Source: Lachnospiraceae bacterium (GTDB taxonomy: Bacteria > Bacillota > Clostridia > Lachnospirales > Lachnospiraceae). From it: a stretch of 64,000 nt of DNA. Positions 26,367-33,409 of this stretch are shown here, piece after piece (within the stretch, counting starts at the first letter, position 1; every line of letters begins with the position of its first letter). The notes under the pieces were generated by a model that made no database searches, was not told the origin of the DNA, and worked only from the letters and a program-made list of their open reading frames with translations. The stretch spans positions 91,201-155,200 of the forward strand of contig NBBL01000008.1 of NCBI GenBank assembly GCA_002892395.1. Direction: 5' to 3'. Made by a program: the position numbers and the translations under genes.

Positions 26367-27792
26367 CGGACCGTACTCGAACTTTCGAGTGCGGTCCATT
26401 TTCTCTGATGTTATAGAAGATCAAGGCCTCGCCGTTCCTGACCTCAATCTTGGCGATAAAAGTGTCAACAAGACGCTGCCGGAAGGCGGCGTCGTTCATG
26501 TCTCCGTTCCGGAAAGAACGAAGCCAGGCTCCGATCACCGCTTCGGTGAGTCGGGGCTTTTTTATTTCTGCCCGCGAGATCTCCGCCAGCAGTTCGTATT
26601 CTTCATCTTCCAGCGCTGCCAGACGTGCAGCCAATCCCTTTGCTCCGGTTTCCTCAATCGCATCCAGGATATTCCGCTGGCGCTTCCGATTGGAGTCCAG
26701 CTGCTTTCTGAGCTGTTCCGCCGGATTCTGGGCATCATCCTGCTTCTGGATCTCCATGATCCGCGCTGTGATAGTATCGATCATTTCATCTGTCAGCATG
26801 TCCTGAACCGTCGACTCGATGACACGATTCTCCAAGTGATCGCGCTTGATCGGTTTCAGCTCGCACTTCGCACCGCGCTTCTTCGCACCACACTTGTAAT
26901 AGTGGTATATTTTCCCAGCATGTCCGGTTCCGCTTTCTCCGGTCAGCATAGCGCCACAATAGGAACAAAAGCATTTACAACTCAGCAAATAATCCACCTT
27001 CGCCCTCCCTGCTGCATTGTTTCGGCTCGTCTTAAAATGCTTCGCTGCTTCTTCGAAGGTCACCGGATCGATGATCGGCTCAACCGGAAGCTCCACCCCC
27101 TGGACATCAAAGCGACCCAGGTACTTCTCGTTCCGAAGCATCCGATAGATCACGGACTGGCTGATGGGCTTCCCTCTGCTGCCATTGATTCCATGCTTCC
27201 GGAACAGATCGATCAGATCCCTTGTCCGGGCGCCTGTATTGTGAAGCCGGAATACCTCCCGGACGATGGCGGCCTTCTCCTCATCGATCACAACATGCCG
27301 GTTCTCATCCACGGTGTACCCGATCGGGAGAGGCTGGCCGCAGTATAAACCTTTCTTTGCAGTCTCCCGCATCCCTCGGACAATCTTCTGCCGAAGATCC
27401 GCGGAGTAGTACTCAGCCAGACCCTCCAGCACACTTTCCAGAATAATGCCTTCCGGCCCCTCCGGAACGCTCTCCTTCGCGTACAACAGCTTTACGCCGG
27501 CCCGTTTTAGAGTCAGCTTCCCCAGCGCAATGTCCTGGCGATCACGACCAAAGCGGTCAATTTTCCAGACAATCACGCACTCGAACCGATGCTGCTCTGC
27601 GTCTCGCAGCATTCGCTGAAACTCGTTTCGACCGATAATACTCTTTCCGGATACGTGCCGGTCAGCATAGACTTCTACGATCTGAATCCCTTTTTGTTCC
27701 GCACAGACCCGGCAGTCAGCTACCTGACCTTCGATTGACTGGTCTGTCTGGTTCGGCCCGGCGGAGTATCGGGCATAGATCGCGCCGATCAA
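26353..27792 (-). CDS. int: Large serine recombinase (prophage integrase)
   Basis: Protein of 479 residues. The resolvase domain begins IGAIYARYS with nucleophile S10, followed by SIEGQ and KIDRFGRDRQD. A recombinase domain follows (LPIGYTVDENRHVVID, VIYRMLRNEKYLG), then the zinc-ribbon CKCFCSYCGAMLTG with a second Cys pair near 305, and a coiled coil (EIQKQDDAQNPAEQLRKQLD). Somewhat short but complete for a large serine integrase. Its stop codon TGA (26353-26355 complement) lies inside the tmRNA acceptor stem, so the last residues come from attL itself. Catalyses integration and, with a directionality factor, excision. Confidence 0.93.
   Translation of the reverse strand: MIGAIYARYSAGPNQTDQSIEGQVADCRVCAEQKGIQIVEVYADRHVSGKSIIGRNEFQRMLRDAEQHRFECVIVWKIDRFGRDRQDIALGKLTLKRAGVKLLYAKESVPEGPEGIILESVLEGLAEYYSADLRQKIVRGMRETAKKGLYCGQPLPIGYTVDENRHVVIDEEKAAIVREVFRLHNTGARTRDLIDLFRKHGINGSRGKPISQSVIYRMLRNEKYLGRFDVQGVELPVEPIIDPVTFEEAAKHFKTSRNNAAGRAKVDYLLSCKCFCSYCGAMLTGESGTGHAGKIYHYYKCGAKKRGAKCELKPIKRDHLENRVIESTVQDMLTDEMIDTITARIMEIQKQDDAQNPAEQLRKQLDSNRKRQRNILDAIEETGAKGLAARLAALEDEEYELLAEISRAEIKKPRLTEAVIGAWLRSFRNGDMNDAAFRQRLVDTFIAKIEVRNGEALIFYNIRENGPHSKVRVRSECWR
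26368..26398. terminator. Hairpin at the integrase/ssrA boundary
   Basis: GGACCGTACTCGA pairs with TCGAGTGCGGTCC apart from one mismatch, followed on the plus strand by ATTTTCT. It could stop tmRNA transcription and also lies in the integrase C-terminal codons. It belongs to the phage side of attL. Confidence 0.45.
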
Positions 27793-28241
27793 TGTGGCGT
27801 CCCTTCCTGGGTGAGCTTCAGCAGCTCCAGATCCTGGTCCATGCCAGCCTTTCGGATCAGTCTGGCCAGGCGTCCGTACATCTGCCCGCTGCTCTTGTCA
27901 TATACAGCGCCAGCGCGGATTGCTTCAGCACACACTCGGATGGCCTCAGCATAGCGCTCCTGCTTCTCGTACAGCATACATAGACGAACATAAGCCGGAA
28001 CCTCGGTAGGGCGTTCGCCACTAAAACCTGCAGCCCTGCTGGTCTCCAGCATCTTCTCCAAGTCTTCAAGATTTTTATAGCAAGCCGCCTCCAACGCTTC
28101 TGCAGGCTCTCCTTCGTACTTTTTCAAATTGTAAAGCACTGACCACATGGTCCCGATCTTCTGGGTGCCGCCAAAGTACCGAGCGGCGGCCTGCTGCATC
28201 AGCTCGTAGCTATTGTCCTTTTTTTTCAAAAAATTAAACAT
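27789..28241 (-). CDS. TPR-like hypothetical protein next to integrase
   Basis: The start at 28241 (GGAGG upstream) gives 150 residues beginning MFNFLKKKDNSYELMQQAAA. Helical repeats (YKNLEDLEKMLETSRAAG, YVRLCMLYEKQERYAEAIRV) suggest two or three TPR units. It overlaps the integrase start by 4 nt, so the pair is translationally coupled; a helper of integration or excision is possible but not shown. Confidence 0.6.
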   Translation of the reverse strand: MFNFLKKKDNSYELMQQAAARYFGGTQKIGTMWSVLYNLKKYEGEPAEALEAACYKNLEDLEKMLETSRAAGFSGERPTEVPAYVRLCMLYEKQERYAEAIRVCAEAIRAGAVYDKSSGQMYGRLARLIRKAGMDQDLELLKLTQEGTPH

Positions 28242-28242
28242 G

Positions 28243-28377
28243 TCAGCCTCCGATCTTCCTGGAGTTCTTCGCCAGGTCTTCAAGTAAGAATTTCAAATAA
28301 AGAGCCAACCGGCTCTCCAATTCTTTCATGCTTTCGTCTGTTATTTCATACTCTGACCCCTCGTGCGTGAGGATCAC
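28243..28377 (-). CDS. Possible small protein of the lysogeny operon
   Basis: A GTG at 28377 opens 44 codons (MILTHEGSEYEITDESMKEL, then ALYLKFLLEDLAKNSRKIGG) ending 2 bases before the next start. Composition looks protein-like. There is no clear ribosome binding site: the upstream bases are a run of 19 As in the mRNA sense. Expression might depend on that tract. Confidence 0.35.
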   Translation of the reverse strand: MILTHEGSEYEITDESMKELESRLALYLKFLLEDLAKNSRKIGG

Positions 28378-28384
28378 GTTCCCG

Positions 28385-28403
28385 TTTTTTTTTTTTTTTT
28401 TTT
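28385..28403. repeat. 19-base homopolymer (T on plus strand)
   Basis: A pure T19 tract just downstream of the immA stop and directly upstream of the 44-codon frame. In the sense of the leftward transcript it is a poly-A run, not a terminator. Such tracts slip in replication and are also prone to sequencing error. Confidence 0.9.
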
Positions 28404-28405
28404 AA

Positions 28406-28870
28406 TTAAAATTCTGTATATTTCCAGACACGGACTTTCGGCGCGAATTGTATCGCGCAGTCTGAAAAATAGACTCTTTGTTCTCCGTAAGCTTCACTAA
28501 AATACTGCAACGCTTCCTCCACGTACGGTTGCGGGAGGTCAAGATATTCTGAAAGCTCATATGCCGTGCAGCATCCGGACAAACACGCGATTGCGATATC
28601 GCGGGGCTGGATTAATTTTTGATATCCCCAGGATCGCGCCTTCCGCTCCTGTTTTCGGTTCCGGATATCCGTTTGATCCAGAATATCTCCTACTGACGTA
28701 TAGTGATGCCCTAATTCCTCTGCAAGTACAGCCCTCTTTTCATTTCCCGTCAGATTTTTGTTGATGGCAATCCGGTTTTTAAAAATTCTTCCGCCGTAGC
28801 CGTCAATCGGTTTTTCCTTCACGATAAGTCCCTGCGAGGCAGCCTCATTTATCAGCTCTTCGTAACTCAT
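28406..28870 (-). CDS. ImmA/IrrE-family metallopeptidase
   Basis: The ATG at 28870 has AGGAG six bases upstream; the product is 154 residues. The core LAEELGHHYTSVGDI is the ImmA/IrrE zinc motif in its common phage form. ImmA-type proteases cut the CI-like repressor of the same element on DNA damage and so trigger induction. It follows the repressor gene (28884) with a 14-base overlap-free spacing. Confidence 0.85.
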   Translation of the reverse strand: MSYEELINEAASQGLIVKEKPIDGYGGRIFKNRIAINKNLTGNEKRAVLAEELGHHYTSVGDILDQTDIRNRKQERKARSWGYQKLIQPRDIAIACLSGCCTAYELSEYLDLPQPYVEEALQYFSEAYGEQRVYFSDCAIQFAPKVRVWKYTEF

Positions 28871-28883
28871 GCTCAACTCCTGA

Positions 28884-29318
28884 TTATTTCCATTCGTCAT
28901 CATCCATCATGATGGCGTCAGCGCGCTGTTTTTCTTCCTCCGTGGCGCCCATGTCGTGTGCAGCGTTTAAGATCGGCTCCTTATATTCCACATTCAGCAA
29001 GCGCTTAACGACTGTTTTTGTAGGCTGATCCGCCGCGCGGTATCCGGTGACAACTGCATGCTCTTCTGAGGAAAGGGAGACCAGAACAGGCGTGACGGCG
29101 GAGGAGCTTTCTACTAAATCAGATTTTCTTATATTAAAGTAATTTGCCATTTTTTCAATTTTATCTATTCTGGGATATGTTTTCCCATTTATCCAGTCCG
29201 TAAGAGTAGTGTATTTTACTCCCAGCGCATCGCATAAATCAGTTCTTGAGATATCGTGTAGTTTCATATATTTCTGAATGTTACGAGACATAATTTCTTT
29301 GTTACCTAATGTTGTCAT
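28884..29318 (-). CDS. CI-like phage repressor (HTH)
   Basis: The start at 29318 (GAGAGGTG upstream) gives 144 residues. The XRE helix-turn-helix covers residues 15-60 (LHDISRTDLCDALGVKYTTL then WINGKTYPRIDKIEKMANYF). The C-terminus lacks a LexA-type serine protease domain, which fits regulation by the ImmA protease encoded next. Expected to bind the palindromes at 29391-29452 and 29675-29689. Confidence 0.85.
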   Translation of the reverse strand: MTTLGNKEIMSRNIQKYMKLHDISRTDLCDALGVKYTTLTDWINGKTYPRIDKIEKMANYFNIRKSDLVESSSAVTPVLVSLSSEEHAVVTGYRAADQPTKTVVKRLLNVEYKEPILNAAHDMGATEEEKQRADAIMMDDDEWK

Positions 29319-29342
29319 AGTAGAACACCTCTCTTGTAACAA

Positions 29343-29371
29343 ATTATATACGCGCCGTTTCGAAAAATCAA
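29343..29371 (-). promoter_or_regulatory. Leftward promoter of the repressor (PRM-like)
   Basis: On the complement, TTGATT (29366-29371) and TATAAT (29343-29348) are 17 bases apart and read into cI. An operator half-site AACCGTA (29378-29384) sits just upstream of the -35. Confidence 0.65.
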
Positions 29372-29377
29372 TGCCTA

Positions 29378-29452
29378 AACCGTAAATTCTTACGGATAAT
29401 CCGTTGACATGCGCAAAGGCTGGTGTTATAGTTTTATTACGGTTTAACCGTA
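29378..29452 (+). promoter_or_regulatory. Rightward early promoter with operators
   Basis: TTGACA (29404-29409), 17-base spacer, TATAGT (29427-29432). Palindromic operators: TACGGATAATCCGTT (29391-29405) touches the -35 box and TACGGTTTAACCGTA (29438-29452) covers the start region; a half-site is at 29378-29384. Repressor binding here would block early transcription. Confidence 0.8.
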
Positions 29453-29470
29453 TAAAAGGAGGTGCAACGT

Positions 29471-29683
29471 TTGGACAGTATATGTATGACATTGAAGGCG
29501 GCAAGAATAAACAGGGGATTGACACAGAAAGAAGCTGCAAAATTACTCGAAATTTCCGTAGATACGCTTAGCAATTACGAACGTGCAAAGTGTTTTCCGG
29601 ATGTTCAGCTCATTGGCCGAATAGAAGCCTTATATGGGCTGCCTTATGATCGCATTATTTTTTTGCCCAAGAAATACGGTTAA
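29471..29683 (+). CDS. Cro-like HTH regulator
   Basis: TTG start at 29471, eight bases after GGAGG. The 70-residue product is essentially one XRE domain: ARINRGLTQKEAAKLLEISV then TLSNYERAKCFPDVQLIGRI. First gene of the rightward early operon and divergent from cI, so the lytic-side switch protein. A second operator lies over its stop codon. Confidence 0.85.
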   Translation: MDSICMTLKAARINRGLTQKEAAKLLEISVDTLSNYERAKCFPDVQLIGRIEALYGLPYDRIIFLPKKYG

Positions 29684-29689
29684 ACCGTA
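29675..29689 (+). promoter_or_regulatory. Third operator, TACGGTTAAACCGTA
   Basis: Same 15-base palindrome as at 29438-29452 with only the centre base changed. It spans the end of the cro-like gene and precedes the antirepressor. Confidence 0.75.
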
Positions 29690-29714
29690 AATAATTTTGA
29701 GAGAGGAAAACCCA

Positions 29715-30476
29715 ATGAAAGAACTGCAAATTTTCAACGATCCCGAGTTCGGCCAGATCCGAACAATCGAGCTCGACGGAGAGCCCTGGCTGGTCGGCAA
29801 AGACGTGGCAGCGGCGCTGGGGTACAGCAACACAAAAGACGCACTGGCGAGACACGTCGACCCGGAGGATAAGAGGGGGTCGCGTTTCACGACCCCCTCA
29901 GGCGAGCAAGAGCTGACCATCATCAACGAGAGCGGCCTCTACTCGCTGGTGCTGTCCAGCAAGCTGCCCGGGGCGAGGAAGTTCCGGCGCTGGGTCACGA
30001 GTGAGGTGCTTCCGTCCATCCGCAAGAGCGACGGCTACATCAACGGACAGGAGAACCTGACCGACGCCGAGATCATGGCCAAGGCCCTACTGGTGGCCCA
30101 GAGGACCATCGAACAGCGCGACAGACAGATGAAGGCCCTGGAGGCGTCCAACTCCGCCCTCACAGTGGACAGCCAGATCATGCAGCCAAAGGCTGAATAT
30201 TTTGACGAGCTGGTGGACAGAAACCTGCTCACCAATTTCACCGAGGCCGCCAAGCAGATCGGCATCAGCCGGAAGGCGATGATCAACTTCATGCTCGACC
30301 ACGGCTACCTCTACCACGACAAGAAGGGGAACCTGCTCCCCTACGCTAACAAGAAGACCGAGGGGCTCTTCGAGGTGAAACAATGCACAAACCAGAAAAC
30401 CGGTTGGGCAGGCTGCCAGACCCTTATGACGCCGAAGGGCGTGGAGACCTTCCGGCTGCTCTGCCAGGGAATATGA
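29715..30476 (+). CDS. Phage antirepressor (BRO-N plus KilAC-type C-terminus)
   Basis: The ATG at 29715 has GAGAGG upstream; product 253 residues. The BRO-N domain covers about 1-100 (GEPWLVGKDVAAALGYSNTK, KLPGARKFRRWVTSEVLPSI). The C-terminal antirepressor domain is near 150-250 (VDRNLLTNFTEAAKQIGISR, WAGCQTLMTPKGVETF). Such proteins relieve CI repression during induction. Confidence 0.9.
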   Translation: MKELQIFNDPEFGQIRTIELDGEPWLVGKDVAAALGYSNTKDALARHVDPEDKRGSRFTTPSGEQELTIINESGLYSLVLSSKLPGARKFRRWVTSEVLPSIRKSDGYINGQENLTDAEIMAKALLVAQRTIEQRDRQMKALEASNSALTVDSQIMQPKAEYFDELVDRNLLTNFTEAAKQIGISRKAMINFMLDHGYLYHDKKGNLLPYANKKTEGLFEVKQCTNQKTGWAGCQTLMTPKGVETFRLLCQGI

Positions 30477-30492
30477 AAGAAAGGAGGAAAAG

Positions 30493-30681
30493 ATGTCAAC
30501 ACGAAACGAGACTCCGGATCTCACGATGCTGGCCACGGCCGCATATGAAGCAATCCTGAAGAGCCTGGAGGACGCACAAAATGGTCAGTCCGCCGATTGG
30601 CTGCATAATCAGGTCGGCGGCAGGCCCGACGCACGTCCAAAGCATCGAGAGCTGCCCAAGCAAAGAGTCATCACGCTTTAA
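30493..30681 (+). CDS. Small phage protein, unknown
   Basis: GGAGG precedes the ATG; 62 residues, with an N-terminal helix (LTMLATAAYEAILKSLEDAQ) and a basic proline-rich tail. No family recognised. Early operon position. Confidence 0.55.
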   Translation: MSTRNETPDLTMLATAAYEAILKSLEDAQNGQSADWLHNQVGGRPDARPKHRELPKQRVITL

Positions 30682-30729
30682 CCGCAGGTACGAATTGAAC
30701 CGGACAAGGATGAAGTGAAGGAGGCAAAT

Positions 30730-31023
30730 ATGAATGAAAAGATGGAATTGTTGCTTGAACAGATGGTTGACGATTTTAACCACTACTCTAGATCGGTTGC
30801 TTTGAGCCGCGCAGATGATAAAGATGAAGGAACGCTCCAATGGAACAGGGGGAGCCTGGACCGCGTTGAAGACTACATGGAGGGACTTGCACATTTAATG
30901 GGCGTAAAGCTCAAATATAAATTTGATGTTCATGTGTACGGACGCGGGGAGAAGTGGGAACAAGAACTTAAATATGGAACAGTAGAGATCGTGAAAGAGG
31001 GTAAGCAAGTTGAAGCCGATTAA
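30730..31023 (+). CDS. Small phage protein, unknown
   Basis: Start at 30730 with AAGGAGG six bases upstream; 97 residues. Acidic helical N-terminus (MNEKMELLLEQMVDDFNHYS) and a strand-rich C-terminus (KYKFDVHVYGRGEKWEQELK). Not recognised. Confidence 0.6.
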   Translation: MNEKMELLLEQMVDDFNHYSRSVALSRADDKDEGTLQWNRGSLDRVEDYMEGLAHLMGVKLKYKFDVHVYGRGEKWEQELKYGTVEIVKEGKQVEAD

Positions 31024-31040
31024 TGGAGAGGGGAAACACA

Positions 31041-31217
31041 ATGGAAAAAGAGTTTATAGCAGTGATCACTGCAGCGGACTACTGCGACCGTGAAATACGG
31101 CGCTTGAAGCGGGAGCTGAAAAGAGCCGATGAGGATAACACATTTCTTTTGGTTGTGAATATCTTACTTTCGATTACGGTTCCAATAGCGGTGATTTTGT
31201 TGGGGTTGATGCACTGA
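31041..31217 (+). CDS. Small membrane-anchored phage protein
   Basis: Start at 31041 with GGAGAGGGG upstream; 58 residues. A charged N-terminal helix (CDREIRRLKRELKRADEDN) is followed by one membrane segment (FLLVVNILLSITVPIAVILL). Orientation probably N-terminus inside. Function unknown; could be a superinfection-exclusion peptide or a membrane tether. Confidence 0.55.
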   Translation: MEKEFIAVITAADYCDREIRRLKRELKRADEDNTFLLVVNILLSITVPIAVILLGLMH

Positions 31218-31234
31218 GGGGGAGAAAAGGAAAA

Positions 31235-31261
31235 GGACCCTAACCGTTACAGCCAGGGTCC
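31235..31261 (+). terminator. Hairpin between early genes
   Basis: GGACCCT and AGGGTCC pair around a 13-base loop. There is no T-run, so a weak attenuator or processing site rather than a full terminator. Confidence 0.35.
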
Positions 31262-31307
31262 AAGGACACACACTCAATAATATACCACTAAAGGAGGACA
31301 TGCACAA

Positions 31308-31691
31308 ATGAAACTTACCATCACCTTTGATTCTCTTGAGGAGTTCAAAAACCACATCATTGACGTGGGAAGTCCGTCAGCTCCCGCTCAGGAGGCCGCA
31401 GAAGCTCCTCAGCGCGACGAAACGCCGAAGGCTAAGAAGAACCCGAAGGAAGCGGAAAAGCCCCAGAACGAGGACGTCAGACAGTCTGAGAAGGCTCCGG
31501 AGAAGACAGAAGTCTCCGAAGACTTCCGCGTGGAGGTTCGAAAGACCTTAGCACAGCTCAACAAGAGGACCGGCAAAAACACAGCCAGCGAACTGATCCG
31601 GAGCTTCGGTGTTGAGAAGTTGACGGATGTCAAGCTCTCCGATCTGCCGGCTCTCATGGATAAGGCAAAGGAGGCTCTCGATGCCGCGTAA
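31308..31691 (+). CDS. Phage protein with charged linker (often annotated rrp5-like)
   Basis: Protein of 127 residues, AAAGGAGG upstream. A short N-terminal strand-helix (MKLTITFDSLEEFKNHI), then about 45 residues of lysine/glutamate/proline linker, then a compact helical end (VRKTLAQLNKRTGKNTASEL, IRSFGVEKLTDV) typical of a family common in Firmicutes siphoviruses. Position before the DUF2800 nuclease suggests a replication or recombination accessory. Confidence 0.65.
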   Translation: MKLTITFDSLEEFKNHIIDVGSPSAPAQEAAEAPQRDETPKAKKNPKEAEKPQNEDVRQSEKAPEKTEVSEDFRVEVRKTLAQLNKRTGKNTASELIRSFGVEKLTDVKLSDLPALMDKAKEALDAA

Positions 31692-32844
31692 GCACGCCAG
31701 ACTTTCGCCCAGCAGCGCGGACCGGTGGCTTCACTGCCCCGGCTCCGTCGCCCTGGCAGAACAGCTCCCTCCTCTCCCATCCAGTGTGTACGCCGACGAA
31801 GGCACACATGCTCATGCAGTTGCGGAGCTGAAACTTTGGAGGAGCATCGGGGAGCTTCCGCCGAAGCAGTACGAGAAAGAACTGGCAAAACTTAAGGAAA
31901 GCGAGTACTGGTGCGGAGAAGTGGACGAAGCCACCGACTTCTATGCGGACACGGTGATCGAGCACCTGGCCGCTGCCGGAGCTGACGCCGAGCTCATGAT
32001 TGAGCAGCACTTTAGCCTCGACAAGTGGGTGCCGGAGTCCTTCGGAACCAGTGACGCCGTTGTGATCGGCGGCAGCACGATCGAAGTCATTGACCTTAAA
32101 TACGGAAAGGGCGTCAAGGTCAGCGCCCGGCGCAATGCTCAGCTGAGGCTTTATGGCCTGGGTGCTTCCGCCCTTTTTGGAGATCTCTACGACTTCGAGA
32201 CCGTCCGCTATACCATCATCCAGCCGCGCCTCGATCATGTCAGCACTGAGGTGACGCCGCTCAATGAATTGCTGCTCTGGGCTGAGGAGGAAGTCGCGCC
32301 CCGTGCTGTCATGGCACTGGAAGGCACCGACTATCTGGCCGTGGGCGACTGGTGCCGCTGGTGCCCGGCAAAGGCAACCTGCCGGAAGCATGCCGAGCAC
32401 AGCCAGGAGATCGCGAAAAATGACTTCAAGGCGCCCCCGCTTCTCACTGACGAGGAGCTTGGCGAGGTCCTGGAGCGTGCCGACTCCGTGAAGAGGTGGG
32501 TCGAGGACGTCCAGAGATGGGCACTGGAGCAGGCTATTGCGGGGAAGCAATTCGACGGCTGGAAGCTGGTCGAGGGCAGGTCGATCCGCAAGTACGCAGA
32601 CGACATCAAAGTAGCCGAGAAGCTCATGGCTGCCGGCTACAAGGAGGCGATGCTCTACGAGCGAAAGCTCTACGGCATCACCGCCATGGAGAAACTCGTA
32701 GGCAAGAAAAAGCTCACGGAAACGCTGGGCGACCTGCTGATCAAGCCGGCGGGCAAGCCCGTCCTCGTTCCGGAGAGCGACAGGCGCGAAGCAATCAACT
32801 CAACAGCGGCCGCAAAGGCCGACTTCGCAACACAGACAATGTAA
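31681..32844 (+). CDS. DUF2800 protein, Cas4/RecB-like nuclease
   Basis: The ATG at 31681 lies inside the previous gene with AAAGGAGG six bases upstream; 387 residues. The N-terminus ARLSPSSADRWLHCPGSVAL is the DUF2800 hallmark. A PD-(D/E)XK core is visible (FGTSDAVVIGGSTIEVIDLK, YGKGV). The cysteines CRWCPAKATC together with the early HCPG can hold an iron-sulphur cluster as in Cas4. Encoded directly before an ssDNA-binding protein and polymerase, so a recombination exonuclease role is likely. Confidence 0.85.
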   Translation: MPRKHARLSPSSADRWLHCPGSVALAEQLPPLPSSVYADEGTHAHAVAELKLWRSIGELPPKQYEKELAKLKESEYWCGEVDEATDFYADTVIEHLAAAGADAELMIEQHFSLDKWVPESFGTSDAVVIGGSTIEVIDLKYGKGVKVSARRNAQLRLYGLGASALFGDLYDFETVRYTIIQPRLDHVSTEVTPLNELLLWAEEEVAPRAVMALEGTDYLAVGDWCRWCPAKATCRKHAEHSQEIAKNDFKAPPLLTDEELGEVLERADSVKRWVEDVQRWALEQAIAGKQFDGWKLVEGRSIRKYADDIKVAEKLMAAGYKEAMLYERKLYGITAMEKLVGKKKLTETLGDLLIKPAGKPVLVPESDRREAINSTAAAKADFATQTM

Positions 32845-32857
32845 GGAGGATTTCATC

Positions 32858-33394
32858 ATGAGTACAAAAGTTATCACCGGAAAAGTTCGTTTCAGCTATG
32901 TCAACATCTTCAAGAGCCACGCCTTTCAGGCTGGGCAGGACGCCAAGTACAGCGTGTGCCTGCTGATCCCGAAGGAGGACAAGACCACGATCAAAAAGAT
33001 CAAGGCAGCCATCGAGGAGGTCATCCAGGACGGCGTCGCCTCCAAGTGGGGCGGAAAAAAGCCTGGGAATCTGAAGCTCCCGCTCCGTGACGGAGACGAC
33101 GAAAGAGCCGCGGAGGCCCCGGAGTACGAGGGCATGTACTTCCTAAACGCCAACAGCACAGAGAAGCCCGGCGTCGTCGACAGGGACCGGAACGAGATCC
33201 TGGATCCGGAGGAAGTCTACTCCGGCTGCTGGGGCCGCGCTTCCATCAGCTTTTACGCATTCAACACCAACGGAAACAAGGGCGTAGGCGTGGGACTGAA
33301 TCACATCCAGAAGCTCAAGGACGGGGACCGTCTGGGCGCTGCTCGTGCTTCTGCCGAGTCCGACTTTTGCGACGACTTTGAGGACGATTTCTAA
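32858..33394 (+). CDS. DUF2815 ssDNA-binding protein
   Basis: Protein of 178 residues. VRFSYVNIFKSHAFQAG and KYSVCLLIPKEDK followed by YSGCWGRASISFYAFN match DUF2815, an OB-fold family related to phage gp2.5-type ssDNA-binding proteins. The strongly acidic aromatic tail (DFCDDFEDDF) is the usual partner-binding end of such proteins. Sits between nuclease and polymerase. Confidence 0.85.
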   Translation: MSTKVITGKVRFSYVNIFKSHAFQAGQDAKYSVCLLIPKEDKTTIKKIKAAIEEVIQDGVASKWGGKKPGNLKLPLRDGDDERAAEAPEYEGMYFLNANSTEKPGVVDRDRNEILDPEEVYSGCWGRASISFYAFNTNGNKGVGVGLNHIQKLKDGDRLGAARASAESDFCDDFEDDF

Positions 33395-33409
33395 GGAAGG
33401 AGGAGACAG

